NCBI GenBank assembly: GCA_025449115.1
Contig: JAHLKC010000278.1
Location: 1-22,698 of the forward strand
Source of the DNA: Chytridium lagenaria
Lineage: Eukaryota > Chytridiomycota > Chytridiomycetes > Chytridiales > Chytridiaceae
Length of the DNA stretch: 22,698 bases
Reading direction: 5' to 3'
In this document: one piece after another, positions 8,616 to 16,772 of the stretch
Layout: each line of letters opens with the position of its first letter
How positions within the stretch are numbered: position 1 is the stretch's first letter
Program-made: the position numbers and the translations under genes
The notes under the pieces: model-generated
What the model was told of the DNA's origin: nothing
What the model saw: the letters and a program-made list of their open reading frames with translations, nothing else
The model's database searches: none

Positions 8616-8820
8616 CGCATTGAAATTTGTTGACAAAAAAAGGGGGGAAACAGTGCCTGCTTATGTGAAAAAAAAATATGTAATAAATAAATTTGAAAAT
8701 AATTAAATAATAATATTTGATGTATTACAAAATCAATATAAATATATATTACGTAATCAAGTCACATGATCGAGTAGCCTGTGATACAGAATATATTATT
8801 GGAAAAGTTGGAGGAGGGAT
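8616..8820. other. Short AT-rich spacer
   Basis: Contains A- and G-homopolymers and AATAAAT-type sequence like the spacer at 7192-7813. Nothing recognisable is encoded. Confidence 0.5.
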
Positions 8821-8976
8821 TGGTAATATTCAGGCTTACCAACGACGTGTCTTCAGTTCGAAACCGATGAAGGACGCATTTCCGTCGAACCTTTTTTAGT
8901 GAAATTTCGAATCCGGCACAGTATATATGGTTATGTGGTTGAAATACCGGGTTCGATTCCCAGATCGACCTTTTTT
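8820..8976 (+). other. Two Pol III-like B-box plus T-run motifs (tRNA-derived remnant?)
   Basis: GGGTTCGATTCCCAG at 8950-8964 fits a tRNA T-arm/B box and is followed by the acceptor-like ATCGACC and a T6 terminator (8971-8976). Upstream, CAGTTCGAAACC (near 8853) is followed by a GTCGAACC segment and another T-run at 8892-8897. No matching 5' acceptor strand (GGTCGAT) is found 70-90 bases upstream, so no complete tRNA can be folded. A decayed tRNA pair or a SINE head are both possible. Confidence 0.35.
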
Positions 8977-8995
8977 GCGGTTCATGAAAACTGAT

Positions 8996-9018
8996 CAGCG
9001 CGGCGTCGCCACGCGCTG
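8996..9018. other. GC-rich hairpin CAGCGCG/CGCGCTG
   Basis: A 7-bp perfect stem with the loop GCGTCGCCA lies just after the T-run at 8976. Its function is unknown. Confidence 0.45.
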
Positions 9019-9172
9019 CGGATGACCTCTTGGGGGTTTCCCACCTCCTGTCGATTTGTTTATGGAGAATAAAACGCAACGAATAATTTATTTGCTACAT
9101 GCGATTCGATTTGTATGTTGCAACAAGAAGACAGGGAGAGACGTATGTCGCTGACTCAATCGTTGTTTTCAG

Positions 9173-9454
9173 ATGGAGTCGGAGGGTTGCTCACAGGATT
9201 GCCGCTGTTGTGAGGCTCGTTTGCATCATCCGTCATGCCTGAGACTCTGTTATTATTGTCAGGAGAGCGAGAGGGACGATTATCACGTGCAGATCCCCCG
9301 TCATTGGATGTATTTGGATCATGAGCACTTTCGTTGTTTTCATCAGATCCAGGAACGCGTCAATGTTATACCATTACGCGTGTATTGCACGTGTGAGTAT
9401 ATGGCCAAAGTTCAGGCAAAACAAATGTATTTGAAAGGTACCTCTATTAAGTAA
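9173..9454 (+). CDS. Small Cys/His-rich ORF, doubtful
   Basis: A 93-residue open frame with about ten cysteines, ten of its residues being Cys and several His, including CSQDCRCCEAR and CLRLCYYC near the N terminus and YCTCEY near the C terminus. The spacing could suggest a metal-binding fold, but it matches no family I recognise. No promoter or intron signals are evident, and the surrounding DNA is intergenic and repeat-rich. The density of cysteines is the only reason to list it. A chance open frame is at least as likely. Confidence 0.2.
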   Translation: MESEGCSQDCRCCEARLHHPSCLRLCYYCQESERDDYHVQIPRHWMYLDHEHFRCFHQIQERVNVIPLRVYCTCEYMAKVQAKQMYLKGTSIK

Positions 9455-10400
9455 AACCGAAAATGTCCATGTATGGGGGAATGCAATAACACACCACTGT
9501 TGAGCTACCATGTTGCTAACTGGTGTTAAATGTGATAACATGCCTCGTGTAAAGAAGGTGATTGTTGTTGAACCCTGTTAAAGATGTCTAAGAATGGTCC
9601 TCGCGGAGGTCAGTCAATGACTAAGTGAGTATTCCGACGTCGATTATAACAACAACGTTCTGTATGCTTTGAAAGCAAACTATATTATACCAAAGTGTGT
9701 CAAATGCTTCTGTGAGTCAGTGTGGAGAATATAAGATCAGAAAACTCTACATTAAAAAGTTGGTCAAAGTAAAACGTTGGCGCAATACGTTTCTCACCGT
9801 GCCGTCACGTAGTAAGCCCACTGAGGGTGCACACTTGTTTCCTGCGTATTTCAGCGTGGGCTATCAATGGAATAGGTCCCATGGATCAGAAAGGCCTTTT
9901 GCCAAACTGCTGCATCGTCTGCCAGGTTCGGCATGGGTGCTCCAGCCGCCGCCTGTGATCCAAATTGCACCAAACTCTACCATAATGTGCAAAACACGAA
10001 AATATAAGTAGGTGCATGAGCAGAGCCCAAATAAGCATGCCGCTGGCATAGCCGTCTATGACGTATATACGTTTGCAGTGCTGCGCTGCCAGAATGAGTC
10101 TGTAGCCAAGTCATGTATAAGACAAAAAGATGCGCAACCACAACATGCACATGACATGAACAGCACAATGTCTTTGTAGAGCTGCAAGATATAGCATGTA
10201 TAAGTAAAACCGTTGACGCAACTACCAAAAGGTGCCGTCTACCTCCAGGGAGACAGAAATGAATGTGACTAACCTCAAAATCGTTAAAAAGGACCCTGGC
10301 CATCATCAAGAAATGTCTAAATCATCCCAAATGTAACCCTAACTAAAGAACAGTTGAGCCGCAAAAAATCTCGAAAACCCACAATAACTCTCAAAAACCA
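9455..10400. other. Spacer without recognisable genes
   Basis: Mixed-composition sequence. A 104-codon plus-strand frame (9697-10011) and shorter minus-strand frames exist but show no domain, repeat or composition that supports coding. Toward the right edge the sequence becomes CCCTAA-like: TAACCCTAACTAA at 10334-10346, about 60 bp before the first LINE. This suggests interstitial telomeric DNA as the landing site. Confidence 0.5.
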
Positions 10401-10412
10401 CCCTAACCCTAA
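10401..10412. repeat. Two telomeric repeats at the 3' end of LINE-1
   Basis: CCCTAACCCTAA on the plus strand (TTAGGGTTAGGG in the LINE sense direction) directly adjoins the conserved LINE 3' terminus. TTAGGG is the usual telomere repeat of filamentous fungi and vertebrates. Only two units are present. Confidence 0.9.
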
Positions 10413-10786
10413 GTTTATCAAGGTTTTATTGTCCCTGACCCGTCAGAACGTGATGTAAGACTAAGGTGGGCCTCTCGATAACAAAAATACAGGCGTTAAG
10501 AACATAGGTCAGCACTCCGACATGGTGTAAAAGCGCGATAACGCGGTAAAAAGAAAACATAAAAACGCGTAAAACGACATAAGGACGCGTATAAAAACAT
10601 TAAGAAGAAGAAAGCATAAAGAGAAAGAAAGAACCGACGCGGCAACCACACCGTAAGTAAAACATAAAGAGAATAAAGTAAGACGGAAGGAGAAAGGAAG
10701 CAAAGGGACAGCATAAACTCAGGAAAAGAAAAGAGAAATAGGAAAGGTAAGAAAGGAAAGAGAAAGAAATAAGAGAAAATAAAGCC
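10413..10786 (-). other. LINE-1 3' UTR
   Basis: In the sense direction this is strongly pyrimidine-rich (CTTT/CTTCC runs over about 230 bp). It then has a moderately conserved part and ends GGGTCAGGGACAATAAAACC-TTGATAAAC before TTAGGG. AATAAA lies about 15 nt before the junction. There is no poly(A) tail. The terminal block is shared with the other two copies and is the likely reverse-transcriptase recognition region. Confidence 0.7.
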
Positions 10787-13700
10787 TCAGAGAGGCTCTT
10801 CAGGAGCCAGCACCCAGTGTTCCTCCAGTGCCTCCCTCGTAAGTCGTCGTGTTCTTGCCGATATTGCTGCTGCCGTACCGCGTGCCTCGTCGAAGATGTG
10901 TTGAAGTTCCTGCTCGCGCGTATTTACAGAAGAGTCCCAGAACGGCCGTTGTCCAAAGCAACACCACCGGATACGTTCAATAGCCTCCACACATATGCGA
11001 ATTTCAACGCGAGTGATGTGATGGCGATCAAACGTTGGGTGGGAAACGAATACTTGACAAAAGCGAGTCAATGATGGTGGATCCTGGGGCTCGGCGGATT
11101 GCTGGTGAGAGATGTGGGAAGGTGACGGCGAGAAGGACATTGGCACCAGTACAGGCGACGGTGTGTTCGCGATTGCCAGATGTGTCGTCGTCACAGTTAA
11201 GACAGGGTTGATGGTGAGCAACCCTGCCGAGCATCCAGCATACCAGAGCTCTGAATTGATGGCGGTGGAGGGTGGAACTGGACGCGATGAGACGATGTCG
11301 GCGCCTCTGGCGAGCACAGGGAACACTTGGGCTGTGCGGGGGCCTGAGTGGCGGAGGTGCAGCATTGCTTGGGTGTGGGCGTTATCGAAGAATGTAGGAG
11401 GGAGGCGTGGGAGGAACGTGCTGAGCGACCGACAACTGGATTAAGAATAGAGAGGCGTAATAGGTTAAAACAAGGTTTTGCAGGTGAGGGAGTACAGCAG
11501 GCCAAAGGGGTTACGGTGACGGTAAGTTGGGAGGAAGTACATCGAACTAGAGAGGAGGGTAAAACGTGTTGGAGAGAGTGTCTGTAAATTCTCGCGGCAA
11601 GGTTTCCGGAGTCTTATTTTGATGTAGGCGGAAAAAGAAGGAGGAGTTAAGGGTGTGGTTGCGCGACGTTAAGGGGACAATGTTGCAAAGGAGATGGAGG
11701 GATGCAATACTCGTGGAGCGGGGCTACAGAAAAGATGGATCGAAGTGCAAGGTTTTGTGTGTTTGGAGGGGGAGGATCTCGGTTGGGGAGAGGGGACGGA
11801 GTGCTAAACCATACTCTATAAGGGGCCTAATAAACATCTTATAAAGAAGAAGAGAAAGAGAAGGACGCCAACCCCACACATTCATACCCTTACTACGAAA
11901 AAAAATGAATAAGCAAAGTGGCCTTTTTAACACGCTTCTCCATAGAAGCCGTGATATCCACGCCCCTCGTAGTCATAACCATCCCAAGAAACACCGCCGA
12001 GTCCACCGATTCAATAACGGTCCCACCCATCGTCACCGTCTCATTCCCCGACACCACCAGCGCTGACTTTGTCGGTGCATATTCTATCCCAACCTCTTTA
12101 CCCCATTCGTAACAAGCCGCCGCAAGTCGTTGGATCCCATCCAGAGTCGGTGAAAGGATCGTCGTGTCGTCCGCTAAAAAAAGAGAGTTAATGCGGCTCC
12201 CGCCGCAGGTGATGGAGGGTACATTGGGGAGGGAACGTAAACGGGATGGGAGCGAATTAATAAACAACAAAAACAAAGAGGGTGCTAATCGGGTGCCTTG
12301 AAGGAGGCCCCGACGTACAGGAATAGGAGGTGATTTAGAGCCGAGGACAAGGAGGTAAGCCAAATTGTAATCAAACAAACAGCGAAGAAGAGGAACCACG
12401 GAAGTAAGAGTCTCATCATCAAACGCATCTCCAGCCCATGGTACGCGAGGAAGTGCCGGTAAGTGGTTAAATTTGGACCAAAGAATCCGACGGTCAACCG
12501 TGTCGTATGCCGCCTTAATGTCGAGATACATTGTCTTGATGCCGGGATTATGTTGGATGATTTCATGTAGATTGAAGACTTGGTCCAGACACGACCGTTG
12601 TGCACGGAAACCTCCTTGGGCAACGTCAAGGTAAGGGAGGATTCGTCTATCCATCACCGGCCGGAGGAGAGCCTCGAAGAGTTTCCTGATCACTGATATA
12701 AGCGAGATGGGACGGTAATTCGCGACATCCCGGTTACTGCCCTTATTCTTAAAAACTAACGCCACGTTCGCAACCAACCACGAGGATGGAACGCAGTTAT
12801 AGATAACGACAAGGTTAAACAGGGACTGAAGAGGGGTTCGGACTTCAGCGGAGGCTCTGGAAAGCATTTCACCGAAGACCTGATCCTCCCCAGTGGCTTT
12901 GCCGGCGGGAGTGTCGCGTAACGCAATATCCATGTCCGCATCGGTGGTCCAGGTAGGGTCGTTAAGAACTTTACGAGGTGCCTGAGGGTCGGTTGCGTCA
13001 AGAAAAGCATTATCAGGCAGAGCCGTGCCTGTGGGCAGAGCTCCAAATGTAGACTGAAAATGGGCAGCGTAGATGTCCAGGCGGGAAGGGTCGAGGGCAC
13101 AATGTGAGCGTTGTTGCCGGGCAAGTTGACAGGATATAACCTTAGCGGCCGCTTGTGGCTGGGAGAGCAAAATATCTGATCGTGTACGGAAGACGCGTGT
13201 TTTATGAAGACGAACTGCTGCACGATAAAGGCGGTTGGCTTCGGTGCGGTAACGCCAGCGTAGTGGTTTCAGGAGCGGTGGTGAGGTAAGGAAGGCGTGG
13301 TGGGCGTCACGCGCCAAATGGCGTAGTGCGGTTAAGTGCGGGGTGTCAAAGCCAGAGAATGGAGGTCCACCTTTAAACGTAAATCTGCCCACAGAGTCCT
13401 CGGCGGCTTTAATTAACCAATTCACCACACTATCTGATGCCGAATCCACAGTCTGCTGGCGCACCTCCCATTGGACCAGAGTGCCCACATCCCTTCTGAC
13501 CTCAGCAATCGTTCTCAACTCGTTAAGTGTTTCCATGACGGTTCCTTGAGTATCGCGTAGCTTATCACGAAAAAGATCCAGTCCTTCCCCATTAGTTTGT
13601 GCGCGTTGAGCCGTGAGAAAGTCGGTTTCCAGAAATCCGAGGGGAGAGGTATGTCAATCGTCAAGAACGAGTGGTCGCTCCCCATCGTTATGTCTTCATG

Positions 13701-14393
13701 TACTCTGAGGTCCGGTGCCAGGTTGAGTGCCATCGTGTTTAAGAAAACAAAATCCGTGATGCCATTCCCATTCTTGGCGTGTGTCGTCCATTTCCCATGT
13801 GAAGGCTCCAACCGCGTCCACTCCGCGTCTTCCATCCAGTTGTTCATCCAGGTCCTCCTTCCCACATCATTTGTTGTTCCACCATCCCCCGTAAGAGCTC
13901 CCATCCTCGCGTTAAAGTCGCCAACAACCACTATAGGCGATGTTGGGCATTGAAGCATCACACCCTCCCGAAAAGCATCAAAGTCCGTCAGCATGTTTGC
14001 CGCATTAGCTCCATTCCCACCCATTGGGGGTAAGTAGCTGATTATAATAACCAGTATCCCAACCTTTACTGCCATCCACTTGCCGCCATTATCAACCCCC
14101 AACACTTCCACCCGGATTTCTTGATCACCAGGAGCCGCTAGAAGCACTCCCCATTGTCCTTTTCTTCCTGTGGCGGTACCGTCGGCTTGTCGTGGTCGAG
14201 CTGGAGCAGTGCCGTTAACAATTATTCTTCTGAGGGGGACGCCGTCGGTAGGGGCAAGCCAGGTTTCAGCAACGGCTATGAGGTCGACATCTAAGGAAAG
14301 ACAAGTTTCAGTAAGAAGATCTGCTTTTCCACTTAATCCTTGGGCGTTCCAGAATCCCAGACGTAGAATATGCTGATCGTTGTTTTCAGACAT
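10787..14393 (-). pseudogene. LINE-1 ORF2: endonuclease and reverse transcriptase, frameshifted
   Basis: About 1,200 codons from ATG 14393, chosen because MSE(N/H)xDQHILRLGF is conserved in LINE-2, to TGA 10787. The APE-type endonuclease (residues ~10-240) shows GFWNAQG, AETWL, GDFNARMG, ITDF and GSDHS, the residues that nick target DNA. A frameshift near 13580, at a G-run, separates it from RT. RT motifs are NYRPISLISVIRK, MYLDIKAAYD (catalytic Asp), GLLQGTRLAPSLF and LADD (near 12170). A frameshift in an A8 run near 11900 and more breaks beyond 11800 follow. The C-terminal region keeps IRPLIEYGLALRPL and a zinc finger CX2CX9HX3C near 11155-11205 and ends HWVLAPEEPL. The protein would carry out target-primed reverse transcription. 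Confidence 0.88.
14386..14393 (-). promoter_or_regulatory. ORF1 stop / ORF2 start overlap (ATGTCTGA)
   Basis: On the sense strand the ORF2 ATG (14393-14391) and the ORF1 TGA (14388-14386) lie within the octamer ATGTCTGA, preceded by GTTA. The same octamer in the same frames is at 20369-20376 in LINE-2. Such an overlap suggests that ORF2 is translated by termination-reinitiation after ORF1. Confidence 0.7.
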
Positions 14394-16392
14394 TAACAGG
14401 TTTGTTAATGTCGTGTTCAACATGGGGGTCCATCATTTCTTCATCATCACTGTCCAGAGGGTGAAAACGGTTAAGGGAGGAAGCTGCTGCGGTTGAGGGG
14501 TCCCCATCAAGGCGTTTCTTTACAATACGGCGGGGAACGGCTAAGGGTCTGGTGGATTGGGTGTCGTGGCCTGTGCCGAAGACTCTGTTAGCGTCACGTT
14601 GAGCACGTTCCTCGGCGAAGATCTTTGCTTGTGTACGAATTGCATCGGCCATATCGTTATCAACCCCATCTAAGCAAGCCAGTTTGATCTGTTGTCCACC
14701 TCTGGCGTATAGGCCACCAAGTCGTTTAATACAATTCAATCGGCCTTCCTTCATACGTTCTTCTTTAGATTTGGTGCTGGAGACCACAAGTTCAGGAACT
14801 TCAAGAGGATCAAAGTTGGGGAGGTAAACGCCTTTATCCGTAAGCCGCTCTTGGATGAAGGAGGCTTTGGAAGCATCACAAAGGAGGTGGACCACCGATT
14901 TGCCGATGAAGCTCATATCCAGGACGCCTGAAGTGATGCCCAGAGTGAGGAGTGCATTCCGGATGATGGTGTAGCGCAGAGGTCCAGGTTCGGCATAACC
15001 TCGCATATATACATTGACGATGCCAGGGATTGAGCTACGGGGATATGTGCTACGGAAGACCATCCTGGCAGCGTGATCCGGGGTAGCATCACCCCTAGCA
15101 ATTTGACGGACCGCTGCAGCAAAACTCATGGGACCGGGGGTTCTTGGAGCATTCAGGTCAAAGTTCTCAGAGAAGATCTTGGGGGGTGTACGTCGTTGGT
15201 TGGTAAACGCGGTAGAGGGAGTAACTAGGCCGGCTTCTTTCATGGCGGTCAAAAGTTCGGCGACAACGGTTTTAGTGAGATCCGCCTTGAATGCTGCAAG
15301 CTTGGTTGCTGGAATGGCTTCTTCAACCTCGCCTTCTTCGGTTTCCATGTCTGGCGTAGGGGCGGTGGGGACAGCTGGAGGGGGTACTTTTGGAGTTGGG
15401 GCCAACAGAAGGGAGGGGTTCCGAGTGAGGCGGTTAATCTCGGCATCCTTATCGTCAAGTCGTTTCTGCAGTTGGGAGTTATCTTCACGAAGACCTTTGA
15501 TTTCGGTGAGGAGGCTATCAAGGCGGAGGTTCATACGGTAGATTTGGTCGAGGAGAGCGGCTTGGTCAGTGGGTTGGGCAGGGGTGGCAGCGGTGTTGGT
15601 CGAGAGGGTCTTTTTGGATGAGGACATGGTGTTTTCTGTGTCTTTGGATGTTGAGGTTGTCAAAGGGTCACGTGATCGGCGATAAGAGAATTCGGCGAGT
15701 CTGTCTTGCAGTGGGATGAGGTGTGCGGTGTGTGATGGGGTTATGGTAGGAGAGGTGAGTTGGAGGTTGGGCTGAGGATGTAGGGTGTTGGAGGGAGTAG
15801 GGTGTGTCGGAGTAGAGGTAGTGATGGCTGGAGGAGTGGAGGATGTGGGATGTTGAGGAGATTGGGTGAGTATCTGCGAGGAAGGTGAGAAGTGGGAGAG
15901 AATGGATGGGGATGTTGTGAGGAGAGAGGTGGGTCTATGCGGTGTAGAAGGAGTGATGGGTCTTGGTTTGGGTTGGCGGAGGGTAGCAGCGTCAGACCTA
16001 GATAACACTTCAAGTTGCTGGTGGGCTGCGGCGATCTGATTGCCGATATCGAGGTAGTCGGAATCTTGCTGTTTCAGGAGGATGGTAACAAGTCTTCCAG
16101 AGTGGCCGCAGGGGGAACCAGAAGGACTGCCGTCACACCGGATGGAGAAGCGGCGGGTTCCAGTTGCAGATGGGCTGCCAGATGGGCCTTTGTTGGTCCA
16201 CTTAACTCCAGATTGACCACAAATAGGGCAGGTAAGCCGTTCCTTGTCCAGATGCTTCCAGCTTTCCTTTTCAAGATGCTGGAGGCGTTGAGCTGCGATG
16301 AGAGAGGAGGTGAGCGGAGGATCAGATGTCTGGATGGGAGCGGCGGGTGTTGTTGGCTTCGACGATGGTTTTGTTTTCTGATCTTTAGGCAC
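14386..16392 (-). CDS. LINE-1 ORF1: zinc-finger and coiled-coil RNA-binding protein
   Basis: An intact 668-codon frame. The first codon given is GTG at 16392. No in-frame ATG exists between the upstream stop (in the previous element's TTGATAA end) and residue 256 (ATG at 15627). Residues ~54-105 hold a Cys/His cluster (CPICGQSGVKW...RCDG...CGHSG). Residues ~130-240 are Ser/Thr/Pro-rich. Residues ~275-320 form a likely coiled coil (LLTEIKGLREDNSQLQKRLDDKDAEINRL). Residues ~405-570 contain SFAAAVRQI, VFRSTYPRS and DMSFIGKSVVHLLCD, probably an RRM-like nucleic-acid-binding region. LINE ORF1 proteins package the transcript. LINE-2 conserves the N-terminal part at protein level, so it is real coding sequence. 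The stop overlaps the ORF2 start. Confidence 0.85.
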   Translation of the reverse strand: MPKDQKTKPSSKPTTPAAPIQTSDPPLTSSLIAAQRLQHLEKESWKHLDKERLTCPICGQSGVKWTNKGPSGSPSATGTRRFSIRCDGSPSGSPCGHSGRLVTILLKQQDSDYLDIGNQIAAAHQQLEVLSRSDAATLRQPKPRPITPSTPHRPTSLLTTSPSILSHFSPSSQILTQSPQHPTSSTPPAITTSTPTHPTPSNTLHPQPNLQLTSPTITPSHTAHLIPLQDRLAEFSYRRSRDPLTTSTSKDTENTMSSSKKTLSTNTAATPAQPTDQAALLDQIYRMNLRLDSLLTEIKGLREDNSQLQKRLDDKDAEINRLTRNPSLLLAPTPKVPPPAVPTAPTPDMETEEGEVEEAIPATKLAAFKADLTKTVVAELLTAMKEAGLVTPSTAFTNQRRTPPKIFSENFDLNAPRTPGPMSFAAAVRQIARGDATPDHAARMVFRSTYPRSSIPGIVNVYMRGYAEPGPLRYTIIRNALLTLGITSGVLDMSFIGKSVVHLLCDASKASFIQERLTDKGVYLPNFDPLEVPELVVSSTKSKEERMKEGRLNCIKRLGGLYARGGQQIKLACLDGVDNDMADAIRTQAKIFAEERAQRDANRVFGTGHDTQSTRPLAVPRRIVKKRLDGDPSTAAASSLNRFHPLDSDDEEMMDPHVEHDINKPVNV

Positions 16393-16424
16393 TTTGGCTG
16401 TTTTTTTGTGCGAAAAGATTTTTT
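16393..16424 (-). promoter_or_regulatory. LINE-1 32-nt leader
   Basis: Between the telomeric repeats and the GTG of ORF1 there are exactly 32 nt, with TCTTTTCGCACAAAAAA at the centre. LINE-2 has the same length and nearly the same sequence (22341-22372), so both elements are complete at the 5' end. Any internal promoter must lie here or inside ORF1. Confidence 0.65.
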
Positions 16425-16436
16425 CCCTAACCCTAA
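16425..16436. repeat. Two telomeric repeats joining LINE-1 and LINE-2
   Basis: CCCTAACCCTAA lies exactly between the 5' end of LINE-1 and the 3' end of LINE-2, in the same phase as the other two junctions. Confidence 0.92.
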
Positions 16437-16772
16437 GTTATCAAGGTTTTATTATCCCTGACCCGCGCACCGGGGGTGAACTAAGGTGGGCTTTCGACAA
16501 TCGGAACATGAATAAGAAACATTAAGTGAAAGAGAACAGACGCCATAAGGAAATAAGTAAAATAAAAGAAAAGAATAGAAATAAGTCGCTGCAACCACCT
16601 CTCGACGCGTCATAAAAGGAAACTAGCGAAAAAGAAAGGAGATACATGAAGAAAAGAACAACAGGAGTAAAAAGGAATAGAGACCGTAAAACCGACCGTG
16701 ATACATGACAAAGAGTAAAAAGGACACACAACAAAACAGGAAATGAAAAGAGTAGAAATGAGAAGAAGAACC
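16437..16772 (-). other. LINE-2 3' UTR
   Basis: Pyrimidine-rich in the sense direction like LINE-1, but mostly unalignable to it by eye except for the last 60-75 nt (GGGTCAGGGATAATAAAACC, TTGATAAC, and CCCACCTTAGT further up). AATAAA is present near the end and no poly(A) tail is visible. Confidence 0.65.

Larger units (their letters stand above)
10413..16424 (-). mobile_element. LINE-1: full-length APE-type non-LTR retrotransposon between telomeric repeats
   Basis: A 6.0-kb element running right to left: a 32-nt leader, ORF1 (16392-14386), ORF2 (14393-10787) and a 3' UTR of about 370 bp with AATAAA close to the end. Both ends abut CCCTAACCCTAA. It has an APE endonuclease and a LINE reverse transcriptase without a recognisable RNase H domain. 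I cannot assign the clade firmly. Insertion in telomeric repeats recalls TRAS/SART of insects, with no implication of descent. ORF1 is intact apart from its lack of an ATG. ORF2 has frameshifts near 13580 and 11900 and several more after 11800. Confidence 0.9.

Noticed and set aside
8898..8970. Complete tRNA gene ending ATCGACC plus T6
   Set aside because: The T-arm and 3' acceptor-like sequence fit, but no complementary 5' acceptor strand or convincing D- and anticodon arms could be found.
8762..9079. 105-codon minus-strand frame containing WESNP
   Set aside because: This peptide is what an antisense tRNA T-arm region commonly encodes; the frame crosses the T-runs and B-box motifs.
9697..10011. 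104-codon plus-strand frame
   Set aside because: No recognisable motif, composition or context supports coding; chance length in mixed-composition DNA.
10401..10412. A true chromosome end here
   Set aside because: Only two telomeric units are present and 10 kb of other DNA lies on the side where the terminus would be, so it is interstitial.
11112..11587. Plus-strand frames over the LINE C-terminal region
   Set aside because: They are antisense to ORF2, whose zinc finger and HWVLAPEEPL end are conserved with LINE-2.
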